Shown: positions 48,078-57,133, numbered from the stretch's first letter. The stretch is 64,000 nucleotides of DNA from an uncultured Bradyrhizobium sp. (GCF_936943645.1 NZ_CAKZJO010000053.1:186001-250000); one strand, 5' to 3'. Notes: generated by a model not told the origin, from the letters alone. Numbers and translations: made by a program.

Positions 48078-49715
48078 TCAGCTCGACTTCGACAGCCGGT
48101 AATTGCCGAGATAGAGCACGTCGAGGCCCGAGCAGAAATAGGTGTGGAGCGCCTCCAGCGGCGCGTTCACCGTCGGCTGCTCGTTGATATTGAGGCTGGT
48201 GTTGATCAGGACCGGCAACGAGGTCGCCTTCGCGAACTCGCCGATCAGTCGGCTATAGAGCGGATTGCTGTCCACATGGACGCTCTGGATGCGCGCGGTG
48301 TTGTCGACATGAACCACCGCCGGCATCGTCTCGGCCACCTTCTGATTGACCGGGAATGTCACCACCATGAAGGGCGCGTCGAACGTGTCCTCGAAATACT
48401 CGGCCTGGCGGTCGTACAGCACCGACGGACAGAACGGACGGAATTCCTCGCGATATTTGATGGTGAGATTGATGCGGTCCTTCATGCCCGCATGCCGGGG
48501 ATCGGCGAGGATCGAGCGATTGCCGAGCGCCCGCGGACCGTACTCCATCCGTCCCTGGAACCAGCCCACCGTCTTCTGCTCGGTCAGATCGGTGACGCAG
48601 CGCGACACGGGATCGTCGAGCAGCTCGAACCGCGCGCCGATCTTGTCCAGCGTCTCGCGGATCGTGTCGTTGGAATATTCCGGTCCCCAGTAAGCATGGT
48701 TCAGCGGCGCGATCGCGTGGCCCGCCTCCGCGCATTTCATCATCGCGGCGCCGAGCGCTACGCCCGCATCATGCGGCACCGGGGGAACATAGAGACGCTT
48801 CACGGACGGCTCGGCCGCAATCTCCATGTTCATCTTGCAATTCAGGCCAACGCCACCGGCGATGCAGACATCACCGCAGCCGGTCTCTGCGATAGCGGTA
48901 CGGATCACCTCGGTGGCGACGATCTCGAGCTGCTTCTGGCCGCTCGCGGCGATGTTGGTCAGACGCTGGTCGAGCGGCGCGCCACGCAACCGCCGCGGGC
49001 CCAGAATCTCTTCCATCTTCTCGGTGAAGATGCGCTCCTGCCGTGTCGAAAAATCGCTGGTGAAGATCTCGGCATCGCGCCGGCGCTTGTCGAGCTCGGG
49101 ATCGAGCTCGTAGTTGATGCCGTTCGGCCGCAGGAGCTTGGCGAACTTGTCGAGGTAGTCCGGGCTGCCATAGGACGACAGGCCCATGACCTTGTACTCG
49201 TCATTGGTCATCTGATAGCCGAGATACTGCGTCAGCATCCCGTAATAGAGACCGAGACTGTTGTGACGGGCGAACCGCGTCAGCACGCGGAAGTCGTTGC
49301 CGCGTGCATGGGCCACGAGGCCGGCGCTGGAATCGCCGGAGAAGTCGAAGCAGGCGACCGTCGCCTCCGAGAAACCGGAGCCGTAGAACGAGCTCGCGGC
49401 ATGACAGAGGTGATGGTCGTAGAGCTCGATCTTCGGGCTATGACCGAACTGGTACTTGAAATATTCGGTGAGGCGCTGGCTGTAGTTCGTGTAGGTTTTC
49501 AGCGGCGAGCAGATCCAGTCGACCTCGCGCACGGTGATGCCGGCCTGCTTCAGGCAAAAGCCGATCGCCCCGCGCGGCAGCTCGCCTCGCGCGTGCTTGG
49601 CCAGCGTGAAGCGCTCCTCTTCCGCGGCCGCGATCAATTCTCCGTCGCGCAGCAACACCGCGGCGCCGTCGTGATGCCCGTGCTTGATCCCCGAGCTGAT
49701 TCCGATCACATACAT
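48078..49715 (-). CDS. carbamoyltransferase (NodU/TobZ family)
   Basis: A 545-residue carbamoyltransferase with the two expected domains. The N-terminal Kae1-like domain has ISSGIKHGHHDGAAVL and YDHHLCHAASSFYGS (metal-binding His residues), FDFSGDSSAGLVAH and CIAGGVGLNCKMN. The C-terminal YrdC-like domain has FQGRMEYGPRALGNRSILAD and LINTSLNINEQPTV. The family transfers carbamoyl from carbamoyl phosphate through a carbamoyl-adenylate to a hydroxyl of a sugar or antibiotic. It stands divergent from the ulosonate-like operon, so it probably decorates that glycan. It is two bases from the convergent broken ligase gene. Confidence 0.93.
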   Translation of the reverse strand: MYVIGISSGIKHGHHDGAAVLLRDGELIAAAEEERFTLAKHARGELPRGAIGFCLKQAGITVREVDWICSPLKTYTNYSQRLTEYFKYQFGHSPKIELYDHHLCHAASSFYGSGFSEATVACFDFSGDSSAGLVAHARGNDFRVLTRFARHNSLGLYYGMLTQYLGYQMTNDEYKVMGLSSYGSPDYLDKFAKLLRPNGINYELDPELDKRRRDAEIFTSDFSTRQERIFTEKMEEILGPRRLRGAPLDQRLTNIAASGQKQLEIVATEVIRTAIAETGCGDVCIAGGVGLNCKMNMEIAAEPSVKRLYVPPVPHDAGVALGAAMMKCAEAGHAIAPLNHAYWGPEYSNDTIRETLDKIGARFELLDDPVSRCVTDLTEQKTVGWFQGRMEYGPRALGNRSILADPRHAGMKDRINLTIKYREEFRPFCPSVLYDRQAEYFEDTFDAPFMVVTFPVNQKVAETMPAVVHVDNTARIQSVHVDSNPLYSRLIGEFAKATSLPVLINTSLNINEQPTVNAPLEALHTYFCSGLDVLYLGNYRLSKSS

Positions 49716-49833
49716 GTTGCCTAGACCCTTCGAGAGCCTTCTATAGAAACCGCCGCCAATGTAAATCGGCTACGGCCCGGCCCAAGTGCTTGATCCCGCC
49801 CGTTTTTGGCCCGCTGTCGCCGGGCCAGGAACC

Positions 49834-49862
49834 TTGCATCGTTCCTGCCGCTCCCGTATTAC
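49834..49862 (+). promoter_or_regulatory. sigma70-like promoter of the glycan operon (copy A of a shared promoter-leader)
   Basis: TTGCAT (49834-49839), a 17-bp spacer and TATTAC (49857-49862). The surrounding sequence, from GGAACCTTGCAT to the first codons after 49913, is strongly similar to 62601-62722. Conservation of both hexamers and the spacing supports promoter function. Confidence 0.55.
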
Positions 49863-49912
49863 CAACCTTGCTGTGATATGGCCTGGAATTGGCCCTTCCT
49901 GGACCCCAAAAC

Positions 49913-51289
49913 GTGCTTGAACGAACCCTCGTCACCATCGCCGAGACCGAGACCATTGAGGAAGCCTTCCGGCGCCTGAATGCGAATATGCTCGGCATCC
50001 TGTTCGCGCAGGACGCGAGCGGACGAATCGTCGGCGCCGTGACCGATGGCGACATCCGCAGGCGCATGTTGACCGGCACCACGATCCAGGACCTGGTTGC
50101 GACCTGCACCAATCGCAACTTCGTCTGGGCGAAGGCCGGCGGTCCCCGCGAACAGATCCTCAAGCTGCTCGACCAGCGCGTGCATGTAGTGCCGATCCTC
50201 GATAGCGAGGGACGGCTGGTCGACGTGTTCAGCCGCGAGCTGTTCAACCTGTCCGAAGAGAGCGAGGTGTTCGCCCGCGCCCGGTCGCCGGTGCGGATCA
50301 GCTTCTCCGGCGGCGGCACCGACCTGACCCACTATTTCGTCGAGAATGACGGCGGCGCGGTCATCAACGCCACGATCAAGATGTACGCCCACGCGACCCT
50401 GCGGCGGCGCAGCGATCCCAGCATCCGGATCTACTCACACGATTTCCGCTGCGCGATCGAGGCCCGCAACCTTGCGGAGCTTGGGACGGATGGGGATCTC
50501 GCGCTGATCAAGTCCGTCGTGCGCCTGATCAAGCCGGCTTACGGCTTCGAGCTCGAGGTCTCCGCCGACTTCCCCGTCGGCTCCGGCCTTGGCGGCTCGG
50601 CAGTCGTCACCTCCGCCATCATCGGCTGCTTCAACGAATTCCGCGGCGACCAGTGGGACCGCCACGAGATCGCGGAAATGGCGTTCCAGGCCGAGCGGCT
50701 GATGCTGAACATCCCCGGGGGCTGGCAGGATCAGTACGCCACCGTGTTCGGCGGCTTCAATCACATGGAGTTCTTCTCCGACCAGAACACCATCGTGCCG
50801 CTGCGTCTCGACCCCAACGTCATCGCCGAGCTCGAGGAGAGCCTGGTGCTCTGCTATATCGGCTCCGGCCGCGATTCCGGCGCCATCCACCGCGACCAGA
50901 AGGCGCAGCACGAGACCAGCGACGCTGTCGCCGCAGCCGCCAAGCAGAAGGAAGTCACGCGCGACATCCGCCGGCATCTCCTGCGCGGCCAGCTCCTGGA
51001 ATGCGGCCGGCTGATCGACGAGGCCTGGCACGCCAAGCGGAAGCTGAGCTCGAAGATCTCCTCGGACGCGATCGATGCGATCTACGACTTCGCGAAGCGG
51101 CATGGCGCGGTCGGCGGCAAGCTGCTGGGCGCAGGCGGCGGCGGTTACTTCATGTTCTTCGTGCGCCCGTTCGAGCGCTACCAGCTCATCGCCGCGCTGG
51201 AGCAACAGGGGCACAGCTGTTCGCGCATCATGTTCGAGGAGAACGGGCTGCGGACGTGGAAGTCGCGCTTCCCCGCGCGCTTTGCCTGA
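49913..51289 (+). CDS. CBS-pair/GHMP sugar kinase fusion protein
   Basis: A 458-residue protein, counted from the GTG at 49913 (a TTG at 49889 is the alternative). Residues 1-115 resemble a CBS-domain pair (IAETETIEEAFRRLNANMLG, RIVGAVTDGDIRRRML, VHVVPILDSEGRLVDVFSRE). The rest is a GHMP kinase close to the heptose/fucose kinase branch: FSGGGTDLTHYFVENDGGAV, phosphate loop FPVGSGLGGSAVVTSAIIG and the C-terminal KLLGAGGGGYFMFF. It should phosphorylate a sugar at C1 or an equivalent position. CBS pairs usually sense adenosine nucleotides and also occur fused to sugar nucleotidyltransferases in legionaminic acid loci. It heads the operon, 16 bp before the NeuB-like gene. Confidence 0.85.
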   Translation: MLERTLVTIAETETIEEAFRRLNANMLGILFAQDASGRIVGAVTDGDIRRRMLTGTTIQDLVATCTNRNFVWAKAGGPREQILKLLDQRVHVVPILDSEGRLVDVFSRELFNLSEESEVFARARSPVRISFSGGGTDLTHYFVENDGGAVINATIKMYAHATLRRRSDPSIRIYSHDFRCAIEARNLAELGTDGDLALIKSVVRLIKPAYGFELEVSADFPVGSGLGGSAVVTSAIIGCFNEFRGDQWDRHEIAEMAFQAERLMLNIPGGWQDQYATVFGGFNHMEFFSDQNTIVPLRLDPNVIAELEESLVLCYIGSGRDSGAIHRDQKAQHETSDAVAAAAKQKEVTRDIRRHLLRGQLLECGRLIDEAWHAKRKLSSKISSDAIDAIYDFAKRHGAVGGKLLGAGGGGYFMFFVRPFERYQLIAALEQQGHSCSRIMFEENGLRTWKSRFPARFA

Positions 51290-51305
51290 CGCATATGAGA
51301 CGAGA

Positions 51306-53231
51306 ATGTTGATGACATCGCCCAAACAGCCCGCTCCGGTCCGCATCGGCAACCGTCTTCTGGGCGACGGCGAACCTTGCTACGTCATCGCCGAGATTGG
51401 CAACAACCATAACGGCGACTTCGACCGCGCCATCGCGCTGGTCGATGCCGCGATTGCTGCGGGGGCCGACTGCGCCAAATTCCAGATGCGCAAGCTCGAC
51501 GAGGTCTATCGTGCGTCGAGCCTCTCCGGCAAGGACGACGACCTCGCCGTCGAATATACGATCGACCTGTTGCGTCGCTTCGAACTTCCGACCGAACAGC
51601 AGAAGATGATCGCCGAGTATTGTGCGGCGAAGGGCATTCAATATCTCTGCACGCCCTGGGACGCGAGCAGCGTTGCCGTGCTCGAGGGGTTCGGCGTGCA
51701 GGCCTACAAAGTTGCCTCCGCCGACCTCACCAATCTGCCGCTGCTCGCGCGTCTCGCCGCTACCGGCAAGGCGCTGATCGTCTCGACCGGCATGAGCACG
51801 ACGGACGAGATCAAGGCTGCCGCAAAATTCCTCGACCAGCGCAACGCGAGCTACGTGCTCCTGCATTGCCAAAGCACCTATCCGGCCGCGCTCCACAACA
51901 TCCATCTGCGTTTCATGGAAACCCTGCGCGAGATTCATCCGGTCGTGGGCTATTCGGGCCACGAGCGCGGCACTGCGGTGTCGACCGCCGCCGTGGCACT
52001 CGGTGCCGTCGTCATCGAACGCCACATCACCCTCGACCGCGAGATGGAAGGTCCGGACCATGCCGCAAGCCTCGAGCCGGAGGAGTTCAAGTCGCTGGTC
52101 TCGGGCATCCGCGAGGTGGAAGCGGCCCGCGGCGAGAAGCTGGCCGAGCGCGCGCTGAGCCAAGGCGAATTGATCAACCGCGAAAACCTCGCCAAGAGCC
52201 TGGTGGCCGCGCGCGACCTCTCGGCCGGTACCGTGATCTCCGAAGCCGACATCGCGGTGAAGAGTCCGGGACAGGGCCTGTCGCCACTGAAGATGCCGGC
52301 GCTGCTCGGCCGCAAGCTGACGCGGACGATGGCGGCCGATGACTATTTCTTCCAGAGCGACCTCGACGAAGGCGTGGCGAAGGCACGACGATACCGCTTC
52401 GACCGCCCCTGGGGCGTGCCTGTGCGCTACCACGACACAAAGCGCTTCCTGGAGATCTGCGAGCCCGACATCCTCGAATTTCATCTCAGCTACAGCGACA
52501 TGGAGCGCGATCCGGCGGCCTATCTGTCCGGCACCTACGATCTCGGCTTCGTCGTGCACGCGCCCGAGCTGTTTGCCGGCTCCAAGCTGATGGACCTCGC
52601 GACACCGGACGAGACGCTGCTGCGCTATTCGCTGGAGCAGACGCAGGCGGTGATCGACATCACCCGCGGCCTGAAGAAGTACTTTCCCAAGACCAAGCGC
52701 CCGCCCATCGTCGCCAATATCGGCGGCTTCACCATGGACGAGCCGCTGCCGCCGGAGGAGAAGGCGGAGCGCTACCGCATCTTCGCGCAGAGTCTGACCG
52801 AGCTCGACATGGAAGGTGTCGAACTGACGCCACAAACCATGGCACCGTTTCCCTGGCATTTCGGCGGCCAGCGCCACCAGAACATCTTCATCTTCCCGGA
52901 CGAGTCGGCGGCATTCTGCGCCCAGCATAACTTGCGCATGTGCGTCGACATCTCGCACACGAAACTCGCCGCCAATCATTTCGGCTTCGACTTCGCGCAA
53001 GGCCTCGCCCAGCTCGGACCGCACACCGCCCACCTGCATTTCGGCGACGCCAAGGGGCTCGATGGCGAAGGTCTCCAGATCGGCGAAGGCGAGATCGATT
53101 TCGACGAGGTCGGACGGGTGCTGCGCAAGCACGCGCCGACCGCATCCTTCATTCCGGAGATCTGGCAGGGCCACAAGAACCTGGGCGAAGGTTTCTGGAC
53201 CGCGCTCGAGCGTCTCGAGGGACACATCTGA
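51306..53231 (+). CDS. NeuB-family ulosonic acid synthase fused to a TIM-barrel sugar isomerase-like domain
   Basis: A 641-residue, three-part protein. Residues about 1-285 are the NeuB barrel (YVIAEIGNNHNGDFDRAIAL, KFQMRKLDEVY, YLCTPWDASSVAVLEGFGVQ, IVSTGMSTTDEIKAA, GYSGHERGTAVSTAAVALGA, ERHITLDREMEGPDHAASLE). A SAF/antifreeze-like domain covers about 290-350 (LVAARDLSAGTVISEADIAV). A C-terminal xylose-isomerase-like barrel follows (VVANIGGFTMDEPLPPEEKA, MCVDISHTKLAANHF, HLHFGDAKGLDGEGLQIGEG). NeuB enzymes condense PEP with an aldose to give a 2-keto-3-deoxy acid. The fused barrel suggests that the aldose is isomerised or epimerised by the same protein. Start may be 51306 or 51312. It overlaps the next gene by one base (TGATG). 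Confidence 0.9.
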   Translation: MLMTSPKQPAPVRIGNRLLGDGEPCYVIAEIGNNHNGDFDRAIALVDAAIAAGADCAKFQMRKLDEVYRASSLSGKDDDLAVEYTIDLLRRFELPTEQQKMIAEYCAAKGIQYLCTPWDASSVAVLEGFGVQAYKVASADLTNLPLLARLAATGKALIVSTGMSTTDEIKAAAKFLDQRNASYVLLHCQSTYPAALHNIHLRFMETLREIHPVVGYSGHERGTAVSTAAVALGAVVIERHITLDREMEGPDHAASLEPEEFKSLVSGIREVEAARGEKLAERALSQGELINRENLAKSLVAARDLSAGTVISEADIAVKSPGQGLSPLKMPALLGRKLTRTMAADDYFFQSDLDEGVAKARRYRFDRPWGVPVRYHDTKRFLEICEPDILEFHLSYSDMERDPAAYLSGTYDLGFVVHAPELFAGSKLMDLATPDETLLRYSLEQTQAVIDITRGLKKYFPKTKRPPIVANIGGFTMDEPLPPEEKAERYRIFAQSLTELDMEGVELTPQTMAPFPWHFGGQRHQNIFIFPDESAAFCAQHNLRMCVDISHTKLAANHFGFDFAQGLAQLGPHTAHLHFGDAKGLDGEGLQIGEGEIDFDEVGRVLRKHAPTASFIPEIWQGHKNLGEGFWTALERLEGHI

Positions 53232-53920
53232 TGGCACGCAAGACGCTGGCCGTGATCGCTGCGCGCGGCGGCTCCAAGGGTATCCCGCACAAGAACCTGC
53301 TCGATCTCTGCGGCAAGCCGCTGATCGCTTGGACGGTCGAGCAGGCACGCGCGGCGCAGGGCGTCGACGTGGTGGCGGTGTCGTCCGACAGCGATCAAAT
53401 TCTTGCCGCGGCCGAGGCCGCGGGAGCCGTCGGCGTGCGACGTCCGGATGACATCTCGGGCGACCTCGCCTCTTCCGAGTCCGCCTGGCTGCACGCGCTC
53501 GATGCGATCGACGAGCGGATGGGACGGTTCGAGCGGATCGTCGCGCTCCAGGCGACATCGCCGATCCGCGAACCTGGCGACATCGAGAGCGCGCTTGCCA
53601 CGTTCGATCGCGATCATCTCGACAGCCTGCTCTCGGTCTGCGAGGTCGAGGATTATTTCAACTGGCGGATCGGCCAAAACGGTCCGGAGCCGATCAACTA
53701 CGACTACCGCAACCGCCGCATGCGGCAGCAGATCGAGAAACGCTATCTAGAGAACGGCTCGTTCTACGTGCTGATCCCGTCCCTCCTGCGCGAGCAGAGC
53801 AATCGCCTCGGCGGCAAGATCGGCTTCCACGTGATGGAGCGTCACAAGATGTTCCAGATCGACCGGCCCGAGGACGTCAAGCTTTGCGCCGCCATCATGC
53901 GAAGTTACGGCTATGCCTGA
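53231..53920 (+). CDS. CMP-ulosonate cytidylyltransferase (NeuA-like)
   Basis: A 229-residue cytidylyltransferase: nucleotide loop MARKTLAVIAARGGSKGIPH-KNL, WTVEQARAAQGVDVVAVSSD, LQATSPIREPGDIESAL and the acceptor-site region NYDYRNRRMRQQIEKRYLEN, as in NeuA/PseF/LegF. It would activate the NeuB-like product as its CMP derivative for glycosyl transfer. It begins within the stop of the synthase gene and ends overlapping the next gene by eight bases. Confidence 0.9.
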   Translation: MARKTLAVIAARGGSKGIPHKNLLDLCGKPLIAWTVEQARAAQGVDVVAVSSDSDQILAAAEAAGAVGVRRPDDISGDLASSESAWLHALDAIDERMGRFERIVALQATSPIREPGDIESALATFDRDHLDSLLSVCEVEDYFNWRIGQNGPEPINYDYRNRRMRQQIEKRYLENGSFYVLIPSLLREQSNRLGGKIGFHVMERHKMFQIDRPEDVKLCAAIMRSYGYA

Positions 53921-54677
53921 TCTCAGCGCCTTCTCACTGACCGGCAAGATCGCGGTTATCACCGGCGCCTCGCGGGGCATCGGCGCCGCCATCGCGACAG
54001 GTCTGCATGATGCGGGCGCTATGGTTTTCGGCCTCAGCCGGTCCGGAGGCGCGCCGCAGGGCGTGACCGCAATGGCCTGCGATCTCTCCGACGACAAGGC
54101 GATCGAAGACGTATTCGGCATGATCGCGGCGCAGGGTGGCCGCATCGACGCGCTGGTCAACGCTGCCGGCATCAGCCTGCCCCCGCAAAGCGTCGGGAGC
54201 GAGCTCGCGCGCTTCCGCGCCACGGTCGCGACCGACCTCACGGGCGTCTACGCCACCATTCTCGCCGCCCATCCGCTCCTGAAGGCCGCAGGCTCGGCTG
54301 CGATCGTCAACGTCACCAGCATCAATTCGATCCGAGGCTTCCCCGGCAATCCCGGCTATGTGGCCGCGAAGGCGGGCCTTGCCGGGTTGACGCGCGCGCT
54401 CGCCGCCGACTACGCGCCCGACGGGATACGCGTCAACGCGCTTGCGCCGGGCTATGTCGCGACCGAGATGACTGCGAAGAGTTTTGCCGACCCCGCCATG
54501 CACGAGGACAGGCGGCGCCACACCATGCTCGGCCGCTGGGGGCAGCCCGCCGACATGGTGGGCGCTGCCATCTTCCTGGCGTCGGAAGCTTCTGCTTATG
54601 TGACCGGCCAGGAGATCTTCGTCGACGGCGGCTGGATCGCCAAAGGCCTTGCCATCAGCTCGGATAGCAAATCGTGA
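53913..54677 (+). CDS. SDR-family oxidoreductase (glycan operon, first)
   Basis: A 254-residue classical SDR: cofactor loop TGASRGIG, NAAG in LVNAAGISL, catalytic Ser in VNVTSINSIRGF, and YVAAK with catalytic Tyr and Lys. Its C terminus is VTGQEIFVDGGWIAKGL. It overlaps neuA by eight bases and the isomerase gene by four, so it is certainly co-expressed. Such SDRs in legionaminic and related loci (PtmA-like) have no settled role; keto-reduction or epimerisation of a precursor is likely. Confidence 0.87.
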   Translation: MPDLSAFSLTGKIAVITGASRGIGAAIATGLHDAGAMVFGLSRSGGAPQGVTAMACDLSDDKAIEDVFGMIAAQGGRIDALVNAAGISLPPQSVGSELARFRATVATDLTGVYATILAAHPLLKAAGSAAIVNVTSINSIRGFPGNPGYVAAKAGLAGLTRALAADYAPDGIRVNALAPGYVATEMTAKSFADPAMHEDRRRHTMLGRWGQPADMVGAAIFLASEASAYVTGQEIFVDGGWIAKGLAISSDSKS

Positions 54678-55522
54678 CCGCAACGCTGCAACGCATCGGA
54701 TTCATGCAGGGACGGCTCTCGGCCCTGGTCGACGGCAAGATCCAGGCGTTCCCGTGGAACGAATGGCGCGAGGAATTCCCGCGCGCGAAAGAGCTCGGCC
54801 TGACGCGGATGGAATGGACCATCGATCAGGAACGGCTGCGCGAGAACCCGCTGGCGACCGAGCAAGGGCAGCAGGAGATTTTGGCGCTGTCGCGCCAGCA
54901 CGGCGTTCGCATCCCGAGCCTGACCGGCGACTGCTTCATGCAGGCGCCATTCTGGAAGGTCGATGCCGTCGTGCGCGACGCCCTCGTCGCCGATCTCGAT
55001 CTGCTGATCGCCGCCTGCAGCCGCATCGGCATCGAGTTCGTGGTGATCCCGCTGGTCGACAACGGCAAGATCGAGCGCCAGAGCGAGAGCGATACGTTGA
55101 AGCGGGTTCTGCTCTCGCGCTCCGAGCAGCTCGCAAGGCGGAACGTCAAGATCGTCTTCGAATCCGACCTGCCGCCGGACGAGCTTGCCAAGTTCATGGA
55201 GGCGTTTCCGGCCGAAATCTTCGGCATCAACTACGACAGCGGCAACAGCGCCTCGCTCGGCTATGACAGCGACGAGGAGATCGCCGCCTACGCGCCACGC
55301 ATCCTCAATGTGCACGTGAAGGACCGCATTCGCGGCGGCACCACCGTGCCGCTCGGCACCGGCAACGCGGACCTTGCCAAGACGATCCGCCTGATCGAGC
55401 GCTCCGGCTACAAGGGTCAGTACATCCTGCAGACTGCACGCGCCGCCGACGGCGACCACGCCGGCGCGCTGGCGATATATCGCGACATGACGGTTCGCTG
55501 GATCGAGGACGCCGCGCGATGA
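54674..55522 (+). CDS. TIM-barrel sugar-phosphate isomerase/epimerase
   Basis: A 282-residue member of the AP-endonuclease-2/xylose-isomerase-like family, starting with GTG inside the preceding stop: MTATLQRIGFMQGRLSALVD. Metal-site segments are visible in LTRMEWTIDQERL, VVIPLVDNGKIE, IVFESDLPP, INYDSGNSASLGY and ILNVHVKDRIRGG. It is separate from, but of the same broad fold as, the C-terminal domain of the synthase gene. The domain suggests aldose-ketose isomerisation or epimerisation of the operon's sugar. It overlaps the next gene by four bases (ATGA). Confidence 0.82.
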   Translation: MTATLQRIGFMQGRLSALVDGKIQAFPWNEWREEFPRAKELGLTRMEWTIDQERLRENPLATEQGQQEILALSRQHGVRIPSLTGDCFMQAPFWKVDAVVRDALVADLDLLIAACSRIGIEFVVIPLVDNGKIERQSESDTLKRVLLSRSEQLARRNVKIVFESDLPPDELAKFMEAFPAEIFGINYDSGNSASLGYDSDEEIAAYAPRILNVHVKDRIRGGTTVPLGTGNADLAKTIRLIERSGYKGQYILQTARAADGDHAGALAIYRDMTVRWIEDAAR

Positions 55523-56280
55523 AGCTCGAGCTGAACGATCGCGTCGCGCTCGTCACCGGCGCCAGCCGCGGGATCGGGCTCGCAATCGCGACGACGCTCG
55601 CCGCGGAAGGCGCCAAGGTCGCACTCGCGGCGCGGGGAGCCGATGCGCTGAAGGCCGCAGCCGCGACGGTCGGCGCACATAGCTCGGTCCACCTGGCCGA
55701 CGTCACCGATCCCGCTGCCGCCGCGACCCTGACCCACGAAGTCGAGCAGCGCTGGGGCCGGCTCGACATCCTGATCTGCAATGTCGGCAGCGGCGCCTCC
55801 GTGCCACCGGGCAGGGAAACCGCGGCGGAATGGTCGCGGGTGATCGAGCTCAACCTGTTCGCCGCGACCAACACGATCGAAGCCGCCCGGCCGCTGATGG
55901 CGCGCGGCAGCGGCGACCGTGCGATCGTCTGCATCTCCTCGATCGCAGGGATGGCGGCGCTTGGCGCCCCCGTGACCTACTACGGTGCGAAGGCGGCCCT
56001 GAATGCGACCGTGCGCGGTCTCGCACGCCCGCTGGCGCTGGAGGGCATCCGCATCAATGCGGTCGCGCCAGGGAACATCCTGAGCGCAGATGGCATCTGG
56101 GCGCGCAAGATCGCGGAAAACAAGCAAGCGGTCGACGATATGCTCCAGCGCGAGGTGGCGCTGCGCCGGCTCGGCACGCCCGAGGAGATCGCCGACGTCG
56201 TCGCCTTCCTCGCCTCGCCCCGCGCCGCCTTCGTCACCGGCAGCGTGATCGTGGCCGACGGCGGCCAGCTCAGAAGCTGA
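55519..56280 (+). CDS. SDR-family oxidoreductase (glycan operon, second)
   Basis: A 253-residue classical SDR starting MKLELNDRVALVTGASRGIG. It has the loop TGASRGIG, ICNVGSG in place of the usual NNAG, catalytic Ser in CISSIAGMAAL, and YYGAKAALN with Tyr and Lys. The altered NNAG segment sets it apart from the other two SDRs and may reflect a different substrate pocket. It starts within the isomerase stop. Confidence 0.87.
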   Translation: MKLELNDRVALVTGASRGIGLAIATTLAAEGAKVALAARGADALKAAAATVGAHSSVHLADVTDPAAAATLTHEVEQRWGRLDILICNVGSGASVPPGRETAAEWSRVIELNLFAATNTIEAARPLMARGSGDRAIVCISSIAGMAALGAPVTYYGAKAALNATVRGLARPLALEGIRINAVAPGNILSADGIWARKIAENKQAVDDMLQREVALRRLGTPEEIADVVAFLASPRAAFVTGSVIVADGGQLRS

Positions 56281-56293
56281 ACAGGAGCCTTCG

Positions 56294-57133
56294 ATGGCAC
56301 ACCCCTCCTCCCGCTACGATTTGACCGGACGGACCGCGCTCGTGACCGGCGCCGGCGGCCTCTTGGGCAAGCAGCACGTCGCAGCGCTCGGCGAAGCTGG
56401 GGCGCGCGTGGTCGTCACCGATGTCCGTCTGGCGCAGGCCGAGGGGGCCGTCGCGGCGCTGAAGCAGGTCACGCCCTCAGCCGATCTGATCGCGCTCGAG
56501 ATCAACGTCACCTCGCTCGATTCGGTGCGGACCGCACACGAACAGCTTGCAGGCCGCGGCATCACCGTCGACGTCCTCGTCAACAACGCGGCGATCGACC
56601 CCAAGGTGACTCCCGCACCCGGCGTCATGCACTCCTCGCGCTTCGAGGCATTCCCGGTGCCACAATGGCAGACCGAGATCGCCGTCGGCCTGACCGGCGC
56701 GATGCTGTGTGCTCAGGTGTTCGGCGGCGAGATGGCCAGACGTGGTCGCGGCGTGATCCTCAACATCGCCTCCGATCTCGGCGTGATCGCGCCGGATCAG
56801 CGGCTGTATCGCCAACCCCAGGTCACGCGCGAAGAAGAACAGCCGGTGAAACCCGTGACCTATTCCGTGATCAAGCACGGCTTGATCGGCTTGACGAAAT
56901 ATCTGGCCACCTACTGGGCGGATCATGGCGTGCGCGTCAACGCGATCTCACCGGGCGGCGTCTTCAACAACCAGGACCCGGCCTTCGTCGAGCGACTGAC
57001 GCGCCTGATCCCCATGGGCCGCATGGCCGATGTCGACGAATACCGCGCGGCCGTGCAATTCCTCTGCTCGGATGCCTCGAGCTACATGACGGGGCAAAAT
57101 CTCGTCATGGATGGGGGGCGCAGCGTCTGGTAA
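56294..57133 (+). CDS. SDR-family oxidoreductase (glycan operon, third)
   Basis: A 279-residue SDR: loop TGAGGLLG (unusual LLG ending), NNAA in VLVNNAAIDPKVTPAPGVMH, catalytic Ser in NIASDLGVIAPDQRLY, and YSVIKHGLIGL with Tyr and Lys. A 15-25 residue insertion around DQRLYRQPQVTREEEQPVKP lies between the Ser and Tyr motifs. This architecture is seen in SDRs of legionaminic/flagellin glycosylation loci (PtmA type). It follows the previous SDR by 13 bp, with AGGAG before the ATG. Confidence 0.87.
   Translation: MAHPSSRYDLTGRTALVTGAGGLLGKQHVAALGEAGARVVVTDVRLAQAEGAVAALKQVTPSADLIALEINVTSLDSVRTAHEQLAGRGITVDVLVNNAAIDPKVTPAPGVMHSSRFEAFPVPQWQTEIAVGLTGAMLCAQVFGGEMARRGRGVILNIASDLGVIAPDQRLYRQPQVTREEEQPVKPVTYSVIKHGLIGLTKYLATYWADHGVRVNAISPGGVFNNQDPAFVERLTRLIPMGRMADVDEYRAAVQFLCSDASSYMTGQNLVMDGGRSVW

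Noticed and set aside
51228..53558. A 776-codon minus-strand frame opposite the NeuB fusion
   Set aside because: No recognisable domain and typical shadow composition. The plus-strand gene has complete NeuB, SAF and barrel motifs.
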